The translations under genes and the position numbers were made by a program. A stretch of DNA of 64,000 bases from Lentzea jiangxiensis. GTDB taxonomy: Bacteria; Actinomycetota; Actinomycetes; Mycobacteriales; Pseudonocardiaceae. Below, piece by piece: positions 1 to 9,459 of this stretch. The stretch's first letter is position 1. Each line of letters starts with the position of its first letter. The notes under the pieces were generated by a model. It was not told the DNA's origin, ran no database searches, and worked only from the letters and a program-made list of their open reading frames with translations. Location: the NCBI RefSeq assembly GCF_900104175.1, contig NZ_FNIX01000002.1:124001-188000 (forward strand). Direction: 5' to 3'.

Positions 1-1607
1 AACGTCTCCAGCAGGTCGCCCGCCTCGAACGCGGTCAGCCCGGCGAGGGCGGCGGCGGACTCGGCGGTGACGTCCTCCCCGGGGTGGAGTCCGAGGAGGC
101 GAAACAGACGCCTCTGGTTTTCGGGCAACGCCTGGTACGAGAGGTCGAACACGCCCCGCGCACCGAGACCGCCCCCTCGCTCCAGTCGGGTCAGGAGGTC
201 CCGCATGGTCCACTGTGGACGACGGGCTAGGCGTTTCGCGGCCAGTGCCACGGCGATCGGCAGGTGCCCGCACAGCTCGGCGATCCGCTCCGCCGCCTCG
301 CGGTCGGCCTGCACGCGGTCCTCGCCCGCGATCCGGGAGAGCAGTGCCAGGGCCTCGGTGGCGGTGAAGACGTCGAGGAAGAGCGACCGCACGCCGTCGA
401 GGCGCAGCAGCGTGCGGCGGCTCGTGATCAGCACCATGCAGGTCGCGCCGCCCGGCAGCAACGGCAGCACCTGGTCCTCGCCGGCGGCGTTGTCCAGCAG
501 CACCAACGCGCGCTTGCCCGCCAGCCGGTCGCGGTAGAGCGCCGCGCGTTCCTCGAGCGACTCCGGGATCTGCGCGCCGGACACGCCCAGCAGGCGCAGG
601 AAGCTCTCCAGCACGGCGGACGGGTCCGCGGGCAGCTCGTCGGCGTCGAAGCCGTGCAGGTCCGCCCACAGTTGCACGTCCGGATACCGCTGCACCAGCT
701 GGTGTGCGGCCCTCACGGCGAGCTTGGTCTTGCCGACCCCGGCCATGCCCTCGATCGCGGAGATCACGACCGTGGTCTGCGGTCCCGGTGCGCACAGCTG
801 CCGCAGCTCCGACTCGCGGCCGGTGAACTCGGCGATGTCCATCGGCAGCTGGCGGTGCGCGTTCAAGGCCGCGGGTGAGGGCACCCGGCTCTCCAGGACC
901 ACCTGCTGCAACTGGCGCAACCGCGCGCCCGGTTCGACGCCGACCTGCTCGACCACGTGCCGCCGGGCCGCGGCGTAGGCCTCCAGCGCCTCGCCGCGGC
1001 GCCCGGAGCGGTCCAGGGCGATCATCAGCTGCGCCCAGAGCTCCTCGCGCAGCGGGTGCAGCGCCGTCTCCAGCCGCAACCGGTCGATCACGTCGTCGAA
1101 CCGGCCGAGCTCCAGCGACGCCTTGGCGAACCGTTCGACCGCCGTCAATCTGCGCTCCTGGATCCGGGTGAGCTCCGCGCGCAGCAACGGTCCCGCGTTG
1201 AGCTCGGCGGTCGGGACACCGCGCCAGAGGGCGAGCGCCCGTCCGAAGTGGTCCGCCGCCGCTTCGGCCGCACCTTCGATGAGAGCGCTCTCACCTGCTC
1301 GGAACTGGTCTTCGAACACGTCCAGGTCGAGCTCGCCGGGTTCGACGACGAGCTCGTAGCCGTGACCCGGTCTGGTTCTCAACCGGTCCCCGAGGACCTT
1401 GCGCAACCCTGCGACGTACGTGCGCAGGTTCGACTCGGGGGAAACGGGCGGTGAGTCCCAGGCGGCGTCCGTCAGCTGTGCGACGCTGACAGCCTCGTTG
1501 GCGTGCAGCAGCAGCATGGTGAGCACCGCGCGCCGCCTCGGTCCGCCCAGCTCCAGCAGTGTGCCCGCCCGCCGTGCCTCCAGCGAACCGAGCAGCAGGA
1601 ACTCCAC
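1..1607 (-). CDS. AfsR/SARP-family transcriptional regulator with NB-ARC ATPase domain (3' end outside window)
   Basis: Cytoplasmic pathway-type activator. From the GTG start the order is an OmpR-like winged-helix DNA-binding domain (about residues 1-90), a bacterial transcriptional activator (BTAD) domain (about 95-240), and an NB-ARC/STAND ATPase domain. The P-loop GMAGVGKTK lies near residue 289 and a Walker B-like KRALVLLDN near residue 370. The start is chosen for the GGAGAG eight bases upstream. The C-terminus, usually TPR repeats, runs off the left edge. Such proteins activate secondary-metabolite or developmental genes, but the target is not visible here and nothing links it to the siderophore cluster 8 kb away. 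Family assignment is firm; the physiological role is unknown. Confidence 0.9.
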   Translation of the reverse strand, partial: MEFLLLGSLEARRAGTLLELGGPRRRAVLTMLLLHANEAVSVAQLTDAAWDSPPVSPESNLRTYVAGLRKVLGDRLRTRPGHGYELVVEPGELDLDVFEDQFRAGESALIEGAAEAAADHFGRALALWRGVPTAELNAGPLLRAELTRIQERRLTAVERFAKASLELGRFDDVIDRLRLETALHPLREELWAQLMIALDRSGRRGEALEAYAAARRHVVEQVGVEPGARLRQLQQVVLESRVPSPAALNAHRQLPMDIAEFTGRESELRQLCAPGPQTTVVISAIEGMAGVGKTKLAVRAAHQLVQRYPDVQLWADLHGFDADELPADPSAVLESFLRLLGVSGAQIPESLEERAALYRDRLAGKRALVLLDNAAGEDQVLPLLPGGATCMVLITSRRTLLRLDGVRSLFLDVFTATEALALLSRIAGEDRVQADREAAERIAELCGHLPIAVALAAKRLARRPQWTMRDLLTRLERGGGLGARGVFDLSYQALPENQRRLFRLLGLHPGEDVTAESAAALAGLTAFEAGDLLET

Positions 1608-2012
1608 AGGTGCATCTCTCCTCGATGATCCGGGCACCGGGGTGCACAGCCATCCTCGCGCACTTCCGGGCCACCTGTGCGCGGCCTGGGCGAAATCTGT
1701 GCGCGCCTCCTGGCACCTTTGTACCCAGATCCGGAACCTGCGCCGCCAGGCCCGGTCAACCTCCCGGGAGTGGGGGTCGGCGCAGTTCCCGGGTCCGGTT
1801 CCCCCAGAACCCGGCCGGCGTGTGAAAGTCACCGCGCACGTCGGCCACCTTTCCGCAAGACCGGTGGCCCGGACGGGTCCCCCAGACTGAATCCGGGCCA
1901 CCACCTTGCGGGAGCTGTTCCAGGCGTTCGAGCGCCTCACGACGTTCCGGCAGCGTCCGCCGCCTTCGCTCTGGACTCCTCACCCGGGAGGTCCACCCGC
2001 GACTGGGCGCGG
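1608..2012. other. intergenic region, no gene recognised
   Basis: About 400 bases between the SARP gene and the end of the GH3 gene. Open frames exist on both strands but none has a recognisable family or a convincing ribosome-binding site. The right part near 1900-2010 is coding-like in GC pattern but reads as low-complexity Arg/Pro protein in each frame. It must hold the SARP promoter and the GH3 terminator; I could not place either. Confidence 0.4.
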
Positions 2013-4340
2013 TCACCCCTTCCCGGCCGGCAGGACGACCCGGACGTCACCGAGCCCGCGGGCGATCAGCACCTCGCCGCCGGTCAGCGGGTGCCAGCCG
2101 TCCGCCCACACCCGTTGCACGCGCTCCGAACACGGCACCTCGACCCGCGCGGTCTCGCCGGCGCCGACGTCCGCGACCGCGAAACCGATGAGGCGCACCG
2201 GTTCGTCCCGCGGCCGCAGGTAGACCTGCACGACCTCGCGACCGTCCCGTTCGCCGGAGTTGGTCAGCTCCACCTCGACCCGGCTGATCGTCCCGTCCGC
2301 GACGGACGTGGAGGCCTCGCCGTACTCCCAGGTCGTGTAGCCGAGGCCGTGGCCGAACCAGAACAACGGGTCGGTCGCCGCCCGGTAGCCGAGGGCGGTG
2401 CCCTCGCAGTAGCGCAGTTCGCCGTCGGACGGAACGGGCGGCAACGCGTCCTCGTCGGTGCGGGGGAACGTGGTGACCAGGCGTCCGGCCGGCTCGACGT
2501 GGCCGAGGAGCGCGGCGGCGACGGCGTCACCGGCTTCCTGGCCGGGCAGTCCCGCCCACAGCACCGCGTCGACCTCGGCGAGCCACGGCATCAGCACCGG
2601 TGTCGCGGCGTTCACCACGACGACCGTGCGCTGCGCGGCCGCCGCCACCGCCGCGACCAGCGCGTCCTGTTCGCCGGGCAACGCGAGCGTGGTCTTGTCG
2701 AAGCCCTCGGTCTCCTGCTCCTCGGTGAGGCCGACGACCACGACCGCCACGTCCGCCTCGCGCGCGGCCCGCACGGCGGCACCGATCGCGTCGGCGGGAG
2801 CGCGGGGGACGGGCTGGGTGATGAGGCCGGCCAGCGCGCTGGCCCCGCGGACGCGCGCGGTGATCCGGTCCCCGGGGGCCAGCAGGACCTCGGTCGTCCA
2901 GTGCGGCGGCTTGAGCAGCGCTTCCTCGACGATGCCGTCGGCCCAGGCCAGGTGCTCGGAGTACGTCGATCCGGCGGCCTCGACCGTCCACTCGCCGAAC
3001 CCGCGGACCCCGACGAGCATCCGCGCGGGCGCGGCCGCCGCGAACTCGCCGGACAGTTCGATCGACGCGGCGCCCTGCGCCCAACCGCCGTACGCGGCGA
3101 GCTCCGCGATCTCCATCTCGCGCGACGCCAGCACCTCGCCGTTCGCGTCGAACGTCGTGGCGCGGATGTTCCGCAGCACCCCGGCCAGAGGAGCGGCGTG
3201 GCGCAGGCGGACCTCCACACCGTCCACAACGGACACCCGGTCGCCGAGCAGCGAGGTCAGGCCGTCCGCGATGCTGACGACGTGCGGCGGCCGCACCCCG
3301 GCCGAGCCACCGCCCTGCGCGACGGTGTCGGTGGCGTGCCGGCCGATCAACGCGATCGCGGGCTCGGCCAGCGGCAGCACACCGGAGTTCTTCAGCACGG
3401 CCATGCCGCCCGCGGCGAACCTCCTCAGCTGTTCGCGGCGTTCCGGGCTGTCCGGCGCGGGCAGGTCCCGCGGCCACGACCGGGGGACGCCGAACGCGCC
3501 GGTCCGCGACGCCAGGAGCAGCAGCCGGCGCACGTGGTCGTCGACGACCGGCTCGGCGACCTCGCCCGCCTCGACGGCCGCGACGAGCCGGTCCTCCCAG
3601 GGGCCGCCGGGACCGGGCATGACGAGGTCGAGGCCGCCGTTGGCGCTCGCCGCCGTGGACTTGGTGGCGAACCAGTCGGACATCAGCAGGCCGTCGAACC
3701 CCCACTCGCCCTTCAGCACGCCCTCCACCAGTTCGGTGTGCTCGGTCGCGGGAACGCCGTTGACGTTGTTGTAGGCCGCCATGACCGCCCACGGCGAGGA
3801 GTCCTCGACCACGATCTCGAACGGCAACAGGTACACCTCGCGCAACGTCTTGTCGTCGAGCACCATGCTCGCCGTGCGCCGCTCGGTCTCGGACTCGTTG
3901 GCCACGTAGTGCTTCGGCGTCGCCGCGATGCCCTTTCCCTGCAGGCCCCGGACGTAGGCGGCCGCCAGCGCTCCCGTGAGCAGCGGGTCCTCGCTGTAGG
4001 CCTCGAACAGGCGGCCGCCGAGCGGGGTGCGGTGCAGGTTGACCGTCGGCCCGAGCACGACGTGCACCTGCTGCGCCTGCGCCTCGTCCGCGAGCACCTC
4101 GCCGACCTCGTGGGCCAGCGCCGTGTCCCAGTGCTGGGCGAGCAAGGTGGCGTTCGGCAGTACGCACGCGATCGTGCCGCCCCGGAGCTCCGCGCCGCGG
4201 ACACCGGTCGGCCCGTCGGACAGCTTGAGCGACGCCAGTCCGATCCGGGGCTCGTCGTGCAGCGCGAAGAGCGCGGAGCCCGTCAGCAGCCGCACCTTCC
4301 CGGGCAGGTCCAGGGCCGCGATCGCCTTCTCGATGTCCAT
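2013..4340 (-). CDS. glycoside hydrolase family 3 (beta-glucosidase/beta-xylosidase type)
   Basis: Predicted 775-residue retaining exo-glycosidase. The N-terminal GH3 barrel carries the KHYVANESETERR substrate-binding stretch near residue 145 and GLLMSDWFAT near 220, whose Asp is the expected nucleophile. The second GH3 domain contains a PA14-like insertion (VGVRGFGEWTVEA region, about 440-480), and a fibronectin III-like domain closes the C-terminus. No signal peptide is seen, so it probably acts in the cytoplasm on imported oligosaccharides. The start MDIEKA was chosen because GH3 homology begins there; the frame stays open upstream but codes for unlikely Arg-rich sequence. It stands alone, with no transporter beside it. 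Exact sugar specificity cannot be read from the sequence. Confidence 0.9.
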   Translation of the reverse strand: MDIEKAIAALDLPGKVRLLTGSALFALHDEPRIGLASLKLSDGPTGVRGAELRGGTIACVLPNATLLAQHWDTALAHEVGEVLADEAQAQQVHVVLGPTVNLHRTPLGGRLFEAYSEDPLLTGALAAAYVRGLQGKGIAATPKHYVANESETERRTASMVLDDKTLREVYLLPFEIVVEDSSPWAVMAAYNNVNGVPATEHTELVEGVLKGEWGFDGLLMSDWFATKSTAASANGGLDLVMPGPGGPWEDRLVAAVEAGEVAEPVVDDHVRRLLLLASRTGAFGVPRSWPRDLPAPDSPERREQLRRFAAGGMAVLKNSGVLPLAEPAIALIGRHATDTVAQGGGSAGVRPPHVVSIADGLTSLLGDRVSVVDGVEVRLRHAAPLAGVLRNIRATTFDANGEVLASREMEIAELAAYGGWAQGAASIELSGEFAAAAPARMLVGVRGFGEWTVEAAGSTYSEHLAWADGIVEEALLKPPHWTTEVLLAPGDRITARVRGASALAGLITQPVPRAPADAIGAAVRAAREADVAVVVVGLTEEQETEGFDKTTLALPGEQDALVAAVAAAAQRTVVVVNAATPVLMPWLAEVDAVLWAGLPGQEAGDAVAAALLGHVEPAGRLVTTFPRTDEDALPPVPSDGELRYCEGTALGYRAATDPLFWFGHGLGYTTWEYGEASTSVADGTISRVEVELTNSGERDGREVVQVYLRPRDEPVRLIGFAVADVGAGETARVEVPCSERVQRVWADGWHPLTGGEVLIARGLGDVRVVLPAGKG

Positions 4341-4450
4341 GACCCGAGCACACCAGCCCGGTCGACCGGGCGGTTGGCCGGTGTGTCCGCCGTCACCATT
4401 CGGTTGTTCTCGGTGATGTGCCGTGCTGCGACCCCATGTCCGGAGAGGAC

Positions 4451-5014
4451 TCAGCGATCTTCCAGGTAGCGGGTGTGGTCGGCCTGCCGTTGTGCGTCGG
4501 CCGCGTGGAACCGCTCCGCCGCGGTGATCGCGTCGGCGTGCAGCAGGTCCAGCTGCCGGAGCAGTTCCGCGCCGGAACCGCGTGCGGCGGAGTACCACCA
4601 CGGCAGGTTCAGGTACGACTGCACGGACAGCGGCAGGTCCGTGCCGACGAGCCGGGTGACGGCGTGCAGGGCGTCCGGGTCCGCGCGCAGCTCGCGCGGG
4701 CGGTTCAGCATGCCGCGCAGCACCTCGGCGACCTCCGCGATCCTCGGCACGGCCTCGGCGGGCACGCGCAGGCCCGCCACCCGGTTCACCAGCGCGTCCA
4801 GCTCCGACCGCAGCGCGCCGGCTTCCTCCTCCGGGTCCGTCACGAGGGTGATCCGCTCGGGTGGCGCGGCCAGGGCGCCCGCGCCGTACAGGCCGGCCAC
4901 CACGAGCAGCCAGTAGGAGCCGGCCAGCCCGGCGAAGTGCAGCCCCAGGCCGATCAGGCCGCCGGCGCAGCCCGCGAGGTTCTTCCAGGAGGCGAGGTAC
5001 CTACTGATAGCCAC
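4451..5014 (-). CDS. small membrane protein of unknown function, possibly XpaC-like
   Basis: A 187-residue protein from a GTG start that overlaps the end of the upstream vWA gene by 14 bases, implying translational coupling. Two hydrophobic segments lie in the first 50 residues (around LAGCAGGLIGLGLHFAGLAG and SYWLLVVAGLYGAGAL). A charged helical region follows with several Leu/Ala-rich segments, likely coiled. In Bacillus and other bacteria TelA proteins are paired with XpaC, also a small membrane protein with a helical tail. The position beside TelA suggests the same here, but I see no diagnostic motif. It is the last gene of the operon. Confidence 0.6.
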   Translation of the reverse strand: MAISRYLASWKNLAGCAGGLIGLGLHFAGLAGSYWLLVVAGLYGAGALAAPPERITLVTDPEEEAGALRSELDALVNRVAGLRVPAEAVPRIAEVAEVLRGMLNRPRELRADPDALHAVTRLVGTDLPLSVQSYLNLPWWYSAARGSGAELLRQLDLLHADAITAAERFHAADAQRQADHTRYLEDR

Positions 5015-6602
5015 GGATCTCCTTGAAGGCGGAGGAGAGCGAGCGGCTGCGGGCGTCGAACACCTTGCCGCCGCTCATCTTCGCCACCTGCTCCATCTCG
5101 GCGGTCGCGCTCTCGCCGAACAGCACCGGGAAGATCGGGACGCCCTTGAGGTCGCGCGGCAACGCCTGGTGGAACAGCTGGAAGTCGGTGACGCCCTCAC
5201 TGCCCGTGTTCTCGCCGTCGGTCATGAGCACGATCGACGTGAACCTGTCCGGATCGGCGTCGACCTGCCGGCGCAGCACGTCGTAACCGCCGCGCAGGCT
5301 GCTGTAGATCGCCGTGCCGCCGGCCGCGTCGAGCGAGGTCGCCGTCGAGCGGATCCGGTCGAGCACCGGCCGCGGGTCGTCCTGCGGCACCTCGTAGGTC
5401 AGCGGCGGCCGCGCGGTGCTGCTGAACGGCAGCAAGGTCACCTGCTCGCGGCCGTGGAAGCGGCTGAACCTGCCGGCCAGCGACTCGTCGGCCCCGGTCA
5501 GCCCGGTCAACGCCTGGCGCAGGCCCTCGATGCGGTCGCCCTGCATCGACCCGGACGTGTCGAGCACGTAGAGGGTGCGCGACGGGCGGCGCAACTGGTC
5601 GAAGTACGTGGTGATCAGACCGTCCACAGCGGACTGGCTGCCGGGGAACGGGAGCTCCACCAGGTCCTTGACGGCGAACCTGTCACCGAGCTGCACCTGC
5701 GGCACGGCGGGGCGGCGGTGGGTGGTCTCCACGATCCTGCGCTGGACGTCGGCGCCGCGGAGGTGGTCCGACAGCTTCCGGTGCGCCTCACGGGCTTCCG
5801 CCGACGCCGAGGTGAGCAGCGTCAGCGGGTAGTCCGCGGTCACCACCCCGTCGCTCGGGTAGACCAGGGTCAGCGGCTCGGGCAGCGACAGCAGCACCGA
5901 CTCGTAGTTGATCAGACCGTCCACGCCGGCGCCGGGGTCCTCGCCCCTGGCTCGCCTCGTGTAGGCCTCGGACAGCCAGCCCGACGAGCCCGCCGACAGC
6001 GTCTGCGCCGAGAAGAACTGCTTGAGCTGCGGCGCGACCGCGTCGATCCGCGCCGCGTCCAGTGCCGAACCCGATCCCGACAACGCGGCCGCGACGCCGA
6101 CCAGCGCGGAGAACCCGGAGTTGGAGGCGGACGGGTCGGTCATGCCGTACGTGAACTTGCGCGCCCCGGCCGCTTCGGCGATCTCGGCCCAGCCGACGCG
6201 CCTGCCGTCCCAGCCGAGCTCCCTGACCTTCGCGGCGGGCAGTCCCAGCACGACCGGGGAGGACATGACCTTGGTCGGCGTGCCGAGCCGCTTCTGGGCG
6301 TCCGGCACGAGTTCGAGGTAGCGGTTGGAGGAGAACCAGACGGCGTCGAAGCCCTGCTCGGCCGCGCCGCTCGCGACCTTCTCGGCGCCCTCGACCGTGC
6401 CGGTGAAGCTGAACTTCACGCTGACGCCGGTGGCCCTGGCGGCCTCGTCGAGGATCGGCTGGAGGTCGGCCAGTTCGCTGCCGGCGAGAACGCGCAGCGT
6501 GCCGGGTTCGGCGTCGCCGACGGGTTTCGCCGGGTCGGGGGAGTCGGAACATCCCGCCAGCAGCGCCACGACGGCGGCTGCGGGAAGGAGACGGCGGATC
6601 AT
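5001..6602 (-). CDS. lipoprotein with solute-binding-like domain fused to a von Willebrand A domain
   Basis: Predicted 533 residues. The N-terminus is a lipoprotein signal (LLAGCSDS, Cys about residue 18). Residues about 35-320 look like a type-2 periplasmic binding protein of the molybdate/iron family. The C-terminal vWA domain has a complete MIDAS: DTSGS (LYVLDTSGSMQGDRI), a Thr in GGTAIYS and an Asp in VLMTDGEN. The binding fold and the metal-dependent adhesion domain would both face outside. ATG overlaps the TelA stop as ATGA. No ABC permease or ATPase accompanies it, so transport is unlikely; a sensing or assembly role on the cell surface is inference. Confidence 0.8.
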   Translation of the reverse strand: MIRRLLPAAAVVALLAGCSDSPDPAKPVGDAEPGTLRVLAGSELADLQPILDEAARATGVSVKFSFTGTVEGAEKVASGAAEQGFDAVWFSSNRYLELVPDAQKRLGTPTKVMSSPVVLGLPAAKVRELGWDGRRVGWAEIAEAAGARKFTYGMTDPSASNSGFSALVGVAAALSGSGSALDAARIDAVAPQLKQFFSAQTLSAGSSGWLSEAYTRRARGEDPGAGVDGLINYESVLLSLPEPLTLVYPSDGVVTADYPLTLLTSASAEAREAHRKLSDHLRGADVQRRIVETTHRRPAVPQVQLGDRFAVKDLVELPFPGSQSAVDGLITTYFDQLRRPSRTLYVLDTSGSMQGDRIEGLRQALTGLTGADESLAGRFSRFHGREQVTLLPFSSTARPPLTYEVPQDDPRPVLDRIRSTATSLDAAGGTAIYSSLRGGYDVLRRQVDADPDRFTSIVLMTDGENTGSEGVTDFQLFHQALPRDLKGVPIFPVLFGESATAEMEQVAKMSGGKVFDARSRSLSSAFKEIRGYQ

Positions 6603-7735
6603 GCTTGCTCCTCGGCGCCGCGCACGCGGCTCAGGTGGTCGTGGGCGCGGCGGATCTCGGCGTCGAGCGCGGTGACCGTGCTCGCCAGGGAGTCGGCCGC
6701 GCGGGCCTTGAAGGTGTCGATCGAGTCGATCGCGGCGTAGATCCGGTCGAACGACGTCCGCACCGCCTCGACGCCGACGGCCGGGGTGGCGGCGATGCGC
6801 TGGACGTCGTGCCCCTGCGAGGACATCAGTGCCGCGTTGGACTCCAGGATCGAGTCGGTGAGCCCGCGCACGGCGTCGACCTGGTCGACCACCTCGCGCT
6901 GCCCGGCCAGCGCCGCCGCGACCGCGACACCGATCCGCAGCGCCGTCACCGTCGTGGTGACGGCTCGTTCGACGCCCTTGACCAGTTCGTCGTTGTTGCG
7001 CCGCACGACGTCCAGCGCCATGTACCCCTGTGCACACACGGCGAGCTGGGTCAGCAGGTCCTGACGTCGTTGCCGCAGTCCGAAGAGGACGTCGGCGCGC
7101 AACGCCTCGGCACGCTCGGGTTCGGCGAGGTCGAGGATCGCGACCTGGCGTTCGACGGCCTCGTCCATCTCGGCGGCCAGGGCGGAGGCCCGCGACAGCT
7201 CGGTCATCAGGTCCCACAGCCGTTGCCGCTCGCCCTTGATGGCCGCGTTGTCGCGTTGGAGGGCGTCCTGGCTCGACCGCAGCCTCAGCACGATCCGGTT
7301 GACCGGCTCGTCCGCCGCCCGCAGCCGTGCCAGCAGCCCCTTCGCCGCGCCGCCGCCGGGGAGGAACCCCAGGACCTTGCGGCCGGTGAGCTTGCTCAGG
7401 TCCCGCGGGTCGAGTTCGCGCACCGAGCGGCGCAGCTCGGCGAGGCTCGTCGACACCTGTGCGCCGAGCGGTGACGAGACGGACGCCAGCGTGCGGTCGA
7501 GCATCCTGCCCGCGATCTGCGCCGCCACGCGCATCTCCGCCTCGCCGAGCACCAGCGCCTCGTCCACGATCCGGCCGAAATCGGGGGACCGCGGGTCGAC
7601 AGCACCCAGCGCGGCGACGAACGCCTCGGCGCGCGAGGACAGCTCGGCGGAGTCGGTGACGGGGATCAGCCCGGCGGCGCGGTCCGCGGCCACGGGCTCG
7701 ACGGGTTCCGGTGGGGTCAGGACGAAGTCGGCCAC
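6599..7735 (-). CDS. telA: TelA-family (toxic anion resistance) protein
   Basis: A 378-residue, mostly helical cytoplasmic protein starting at GTG. It has the long amphipathic coiled helices and central region (KVLGFLPGGGAAKGL) typical of the TelA/KlaA/YaaN family. Members were named for tellurite resistance and are also linked to envelope stress, yet no biochemical activity is established. It sits between two solute-binding-like proteins: one base separates it from the upstream gene and four bases overlap the downstream gene. It is therefore clearly co-transcribed, and the family association with vWA proteins is preserved. Confidence 0.85.
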   Translation of the reverse strand: MADFVLTPPEPVEPVAADRAAGLIPVTDSAELSSRAEAFVAALGAVDPRSPDFGRIVDEALVLGEAEMRVAAQIAGRMLDRTLASVSSPLGAQVSTSLAELRRSVRELDPRDLSKLTGRKVLGFLPGGGAAKGLLARLRAADEPVNRIVLRLRSSQDALQRDNAAIKGERQRLWDLMTELSRASALAAEMDEAVERQVAILDLAEPERAEALRADVLFGLRQRRQDLLTQLAVCAQGYMALDVVRRNNDELVKGVERAVTTTVTALRIGVAVAAALAGQREVVDQVDAVRGLTDSILESNAALMSSQGHDVQRIAATPAVGVEAVRTSFDRIYAAIDSIDTFKARAADSLASTVTALDAEIRRAHDHLSRVRGAEEQA

Positions 7736-7736
7736 G

Positions 7737-8807
7737 TCAGTACTGCTTCGCGATCGCCTCGAGCATCCGCTCGAGCGTCTCGTGCGCGGGCGGCTCGACC
7801 ACGTCCACGATCGTCCGCGGCACGGTCAGCCGCTTCTCCCGCACGACGTCGTCGAAGTGCTTCGGGTCGGCCGTGCGGAACCCGAACGCCGCCGCGAGCC
7901 GTCCCAGCTCGGCGTCGGTCTGGAGCAGCTGCCCGACCCGGTCACCGGCCTCGCGCAGCGGCACGAGCGTGTGCTTGGACAACACCGTCGGCGCCGGGTA
8001 GAGCAGCTCCATGTCCGGCCGGACCGTCGAGTCGCCGCGCACCACCCGGTCGACGAACTGCGCCTCGTACGCGAGCACGAGCGGCGTCTTGCCCATCCCC
8101 GCGGACAGGTAGTCCTCGAACGGCCCCTCGGTGCTGCTCTGCGTGTACCCCTGCTCCAGGAACAGCCGCGACACCGCGGGCAGCACCTTCGCCTCGGCGT
8201 CCGGACTGCTCACGACACCGCCGTTGGCGACGAACGACGTGATCGCGAGGTACATCGCCGCCGAGTTCGAGTCGCGCGGGTCGGTCGTGGTGACGAGCAG
8301 GTTCTTGCGCGCGGGGTAGAAGCTGTTGCCCGGCAGCTGGTCCCACCGCGTACCGGTCGCCGCGATCGCCAGGTAGGCCTGCACGTCGAACGTCCGGTAG
8401 CCCGGTCCGGCCTTCACCACGCCCGCCTTGGCGAGCAGGTCGACGATCGGGTCGAACGTCGCGACCACCATCGGCGAGGAGAACGGCGCGTACGTCCGCG
8501 CGGCCTTGCGGTCGCGCTGGATCTTCTCGGCCGCCGGCGCGCTCGACGGGAACGCGAAGTCGTACGGTTCGAGGTCGGTCGCCGTCGCGATCTGCCGCGA
8601 CCCGGCCGGGTCCACCTCGACCACCAGCCCGTGCCTCGCGAACACGTCCTTGACCCGCTGGTCGGCGAAGAACGCGAGCTTCTCCGAGCCGATCACCCCG
8701 CGCACGGTCCGGAGGCCGGCGGCCCCGTCGCCCCGACCCAGGACGATCGCGGTGACCACACCCGCGAGCAGCACGACCGCGAGACCGATGCCGAGCGTTC
8801 TCTTCAC
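7737..8807 (-). CDS. membrane-anchored solute-binding-like protein
   Basis: First gene of the four-gene operon, about 356 residues from a GTG preceded by GGTGGGAA. One N-terminal membrane anchor (GIGLAVVLLAGVVTAIVLG) is followed by a periplasmic-binding-protein-like fold. That fold includes SEKLAFFAD, DFAFPSSAPA and SSPMVVATFDP, the last two in places that normally contact ligand. It lacks a lipobox, so it is tethered by a signal anchor. It resembles the N-terminal half of the downstream vWA lipoprotein but has no vWA domain. The ligand is unknown. An upstream in-frame start near 8855 is possible but lacks a binding site. Confidence 0.75.
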   Translation of the reverse strand: MKRTLGIGLAVVLLAGVVTAIVLGRGDGAAGLRTVRGVIGSEKLAFFADQRVKDVFARHGLVVEVDPAGSRQIATATDLEPYDFAFPSSAPAAEKIQRDRKAARTYAPFSSPMVVATFDPIVDLLAKAGVVKAGPGYRTFDVQAYLAIAATGTRWDQLPGNSFYPARKNLLVTTTDPRDSNSAAMYLAITSFVANGGVVSSPDAEAKVLPAVSRLFLEQGYTQSSTEGPFEDYLSAGMGKTPLVLAYEAQFVDRVVRGDSTVRPDMELLYPAPTVLSKHTLVPLREAGDRVGQLLQTDAELGRLAAAFGFRTADPKHFDDVVREKRLTVPRTIVDVVEPPAHETLERMLEAIAKQY

Positions 8808-8979
8808 TTCCCACCTCTGCGGAAAAACCCTGTCGGAGAACAGATCTTTCGTCACTTCGACGCCGTCGCGAGGGTGGTGGTGGCAGCCATGAGGTGAACA
8901 GTCGATGAACGTGCCGATGAGTTCCGGGCCGCCGGGGAGTCGGTACCGGTGAAGGGGTCCGGAACGAGGAGGTTCAGCG

Positions 8980-9306
8980 GTGAAGTTCGTGACGATCGGC
9001 TATGGAGAGCGCTCGGACTACGACCGGACCGACCCGGCTGTCCGCGATGCCGCGCACGCGCACGACGACCGGCTGCGGGCGGCGGGGGCCGAGATGGGCA
9101 TCGCCGGGGCACCGGTGCAGGTGCGCAACCCGGGCGGGGCGGGCGTGGCGGTGGCGGAAGGGGCGTTCCTGAGGTCGGACCTGCCCGTCGCGGGGTTCGC
9201 GATCATCGAGGCCGAGTCGGTGGAGGAGGCGGTCCGGATGGTGTCCGGGACCCCGTGCGCCGTTGCGCACGGGGTCGTCGAGGTGTGGCCGCTGACGCAG
9301 GGTTGA
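8980..9306 (+). CDS. YCII-related (DGPF-type) small protein
   Basis: A 108-residue ferredoxin-like-fold protein. Recognisable elements are MKFVTIGYG at the start, a central PVQVRNP strand and the closing EVWPLTQG. The GTG start has GAGGAGG nine bases upstream. Family members often occur beside ECF sigma factors; none is present here. It is transcribed divergently from the solute-binding/TelA operon and convergently to the siderophore operon. The function is unknown. Confidence 0.75.
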   Translation: MKFVTIGYGERSDYDRTDPAVRDAAHAHDDRLRAAGAEMGIAGAPVQVRNPGGAGVAVAEGAFLRSDLPVAGFAIIEAESVEEAVRMVSGTPCAVAHGVVEVWPLTQG

Positions 9307-9438
9307 CCTCGGCCGCCCCGACTGGCCGTCCATTCAGGACAGTGGAATGAGTCGTCGACGGACAAATCAGGTCTGCTGTTCCAGGCCACGACTCTTCCGG
9401 GAACACGCTCCAGCACCGGTGCTGATCCCGTCCTGGCC

Positions 9439-9459
9439 GAGCAGGGGTTTCCCCTGCTC
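9439..9459. terminator. hairpin between convergent genes
   Basis: A perfect 9-bp stem GAGCAGGGG/CCCCTGCTC with a three-base loop TTT. It overlaps the stop codon of the esterase gene and lies 130 bases after the YCII gene. Likely a bidirectional terminator for the siderophore operon and the YCII gene. No U-tract, as usual in actinomycetes. Confidence 0.6.

Noticed and set aside
1677-4469. 930-residue open frame on the plus strand
   Set aside because: Antisense of the GH3 gene; no family motifs, no ribosome-binding site.
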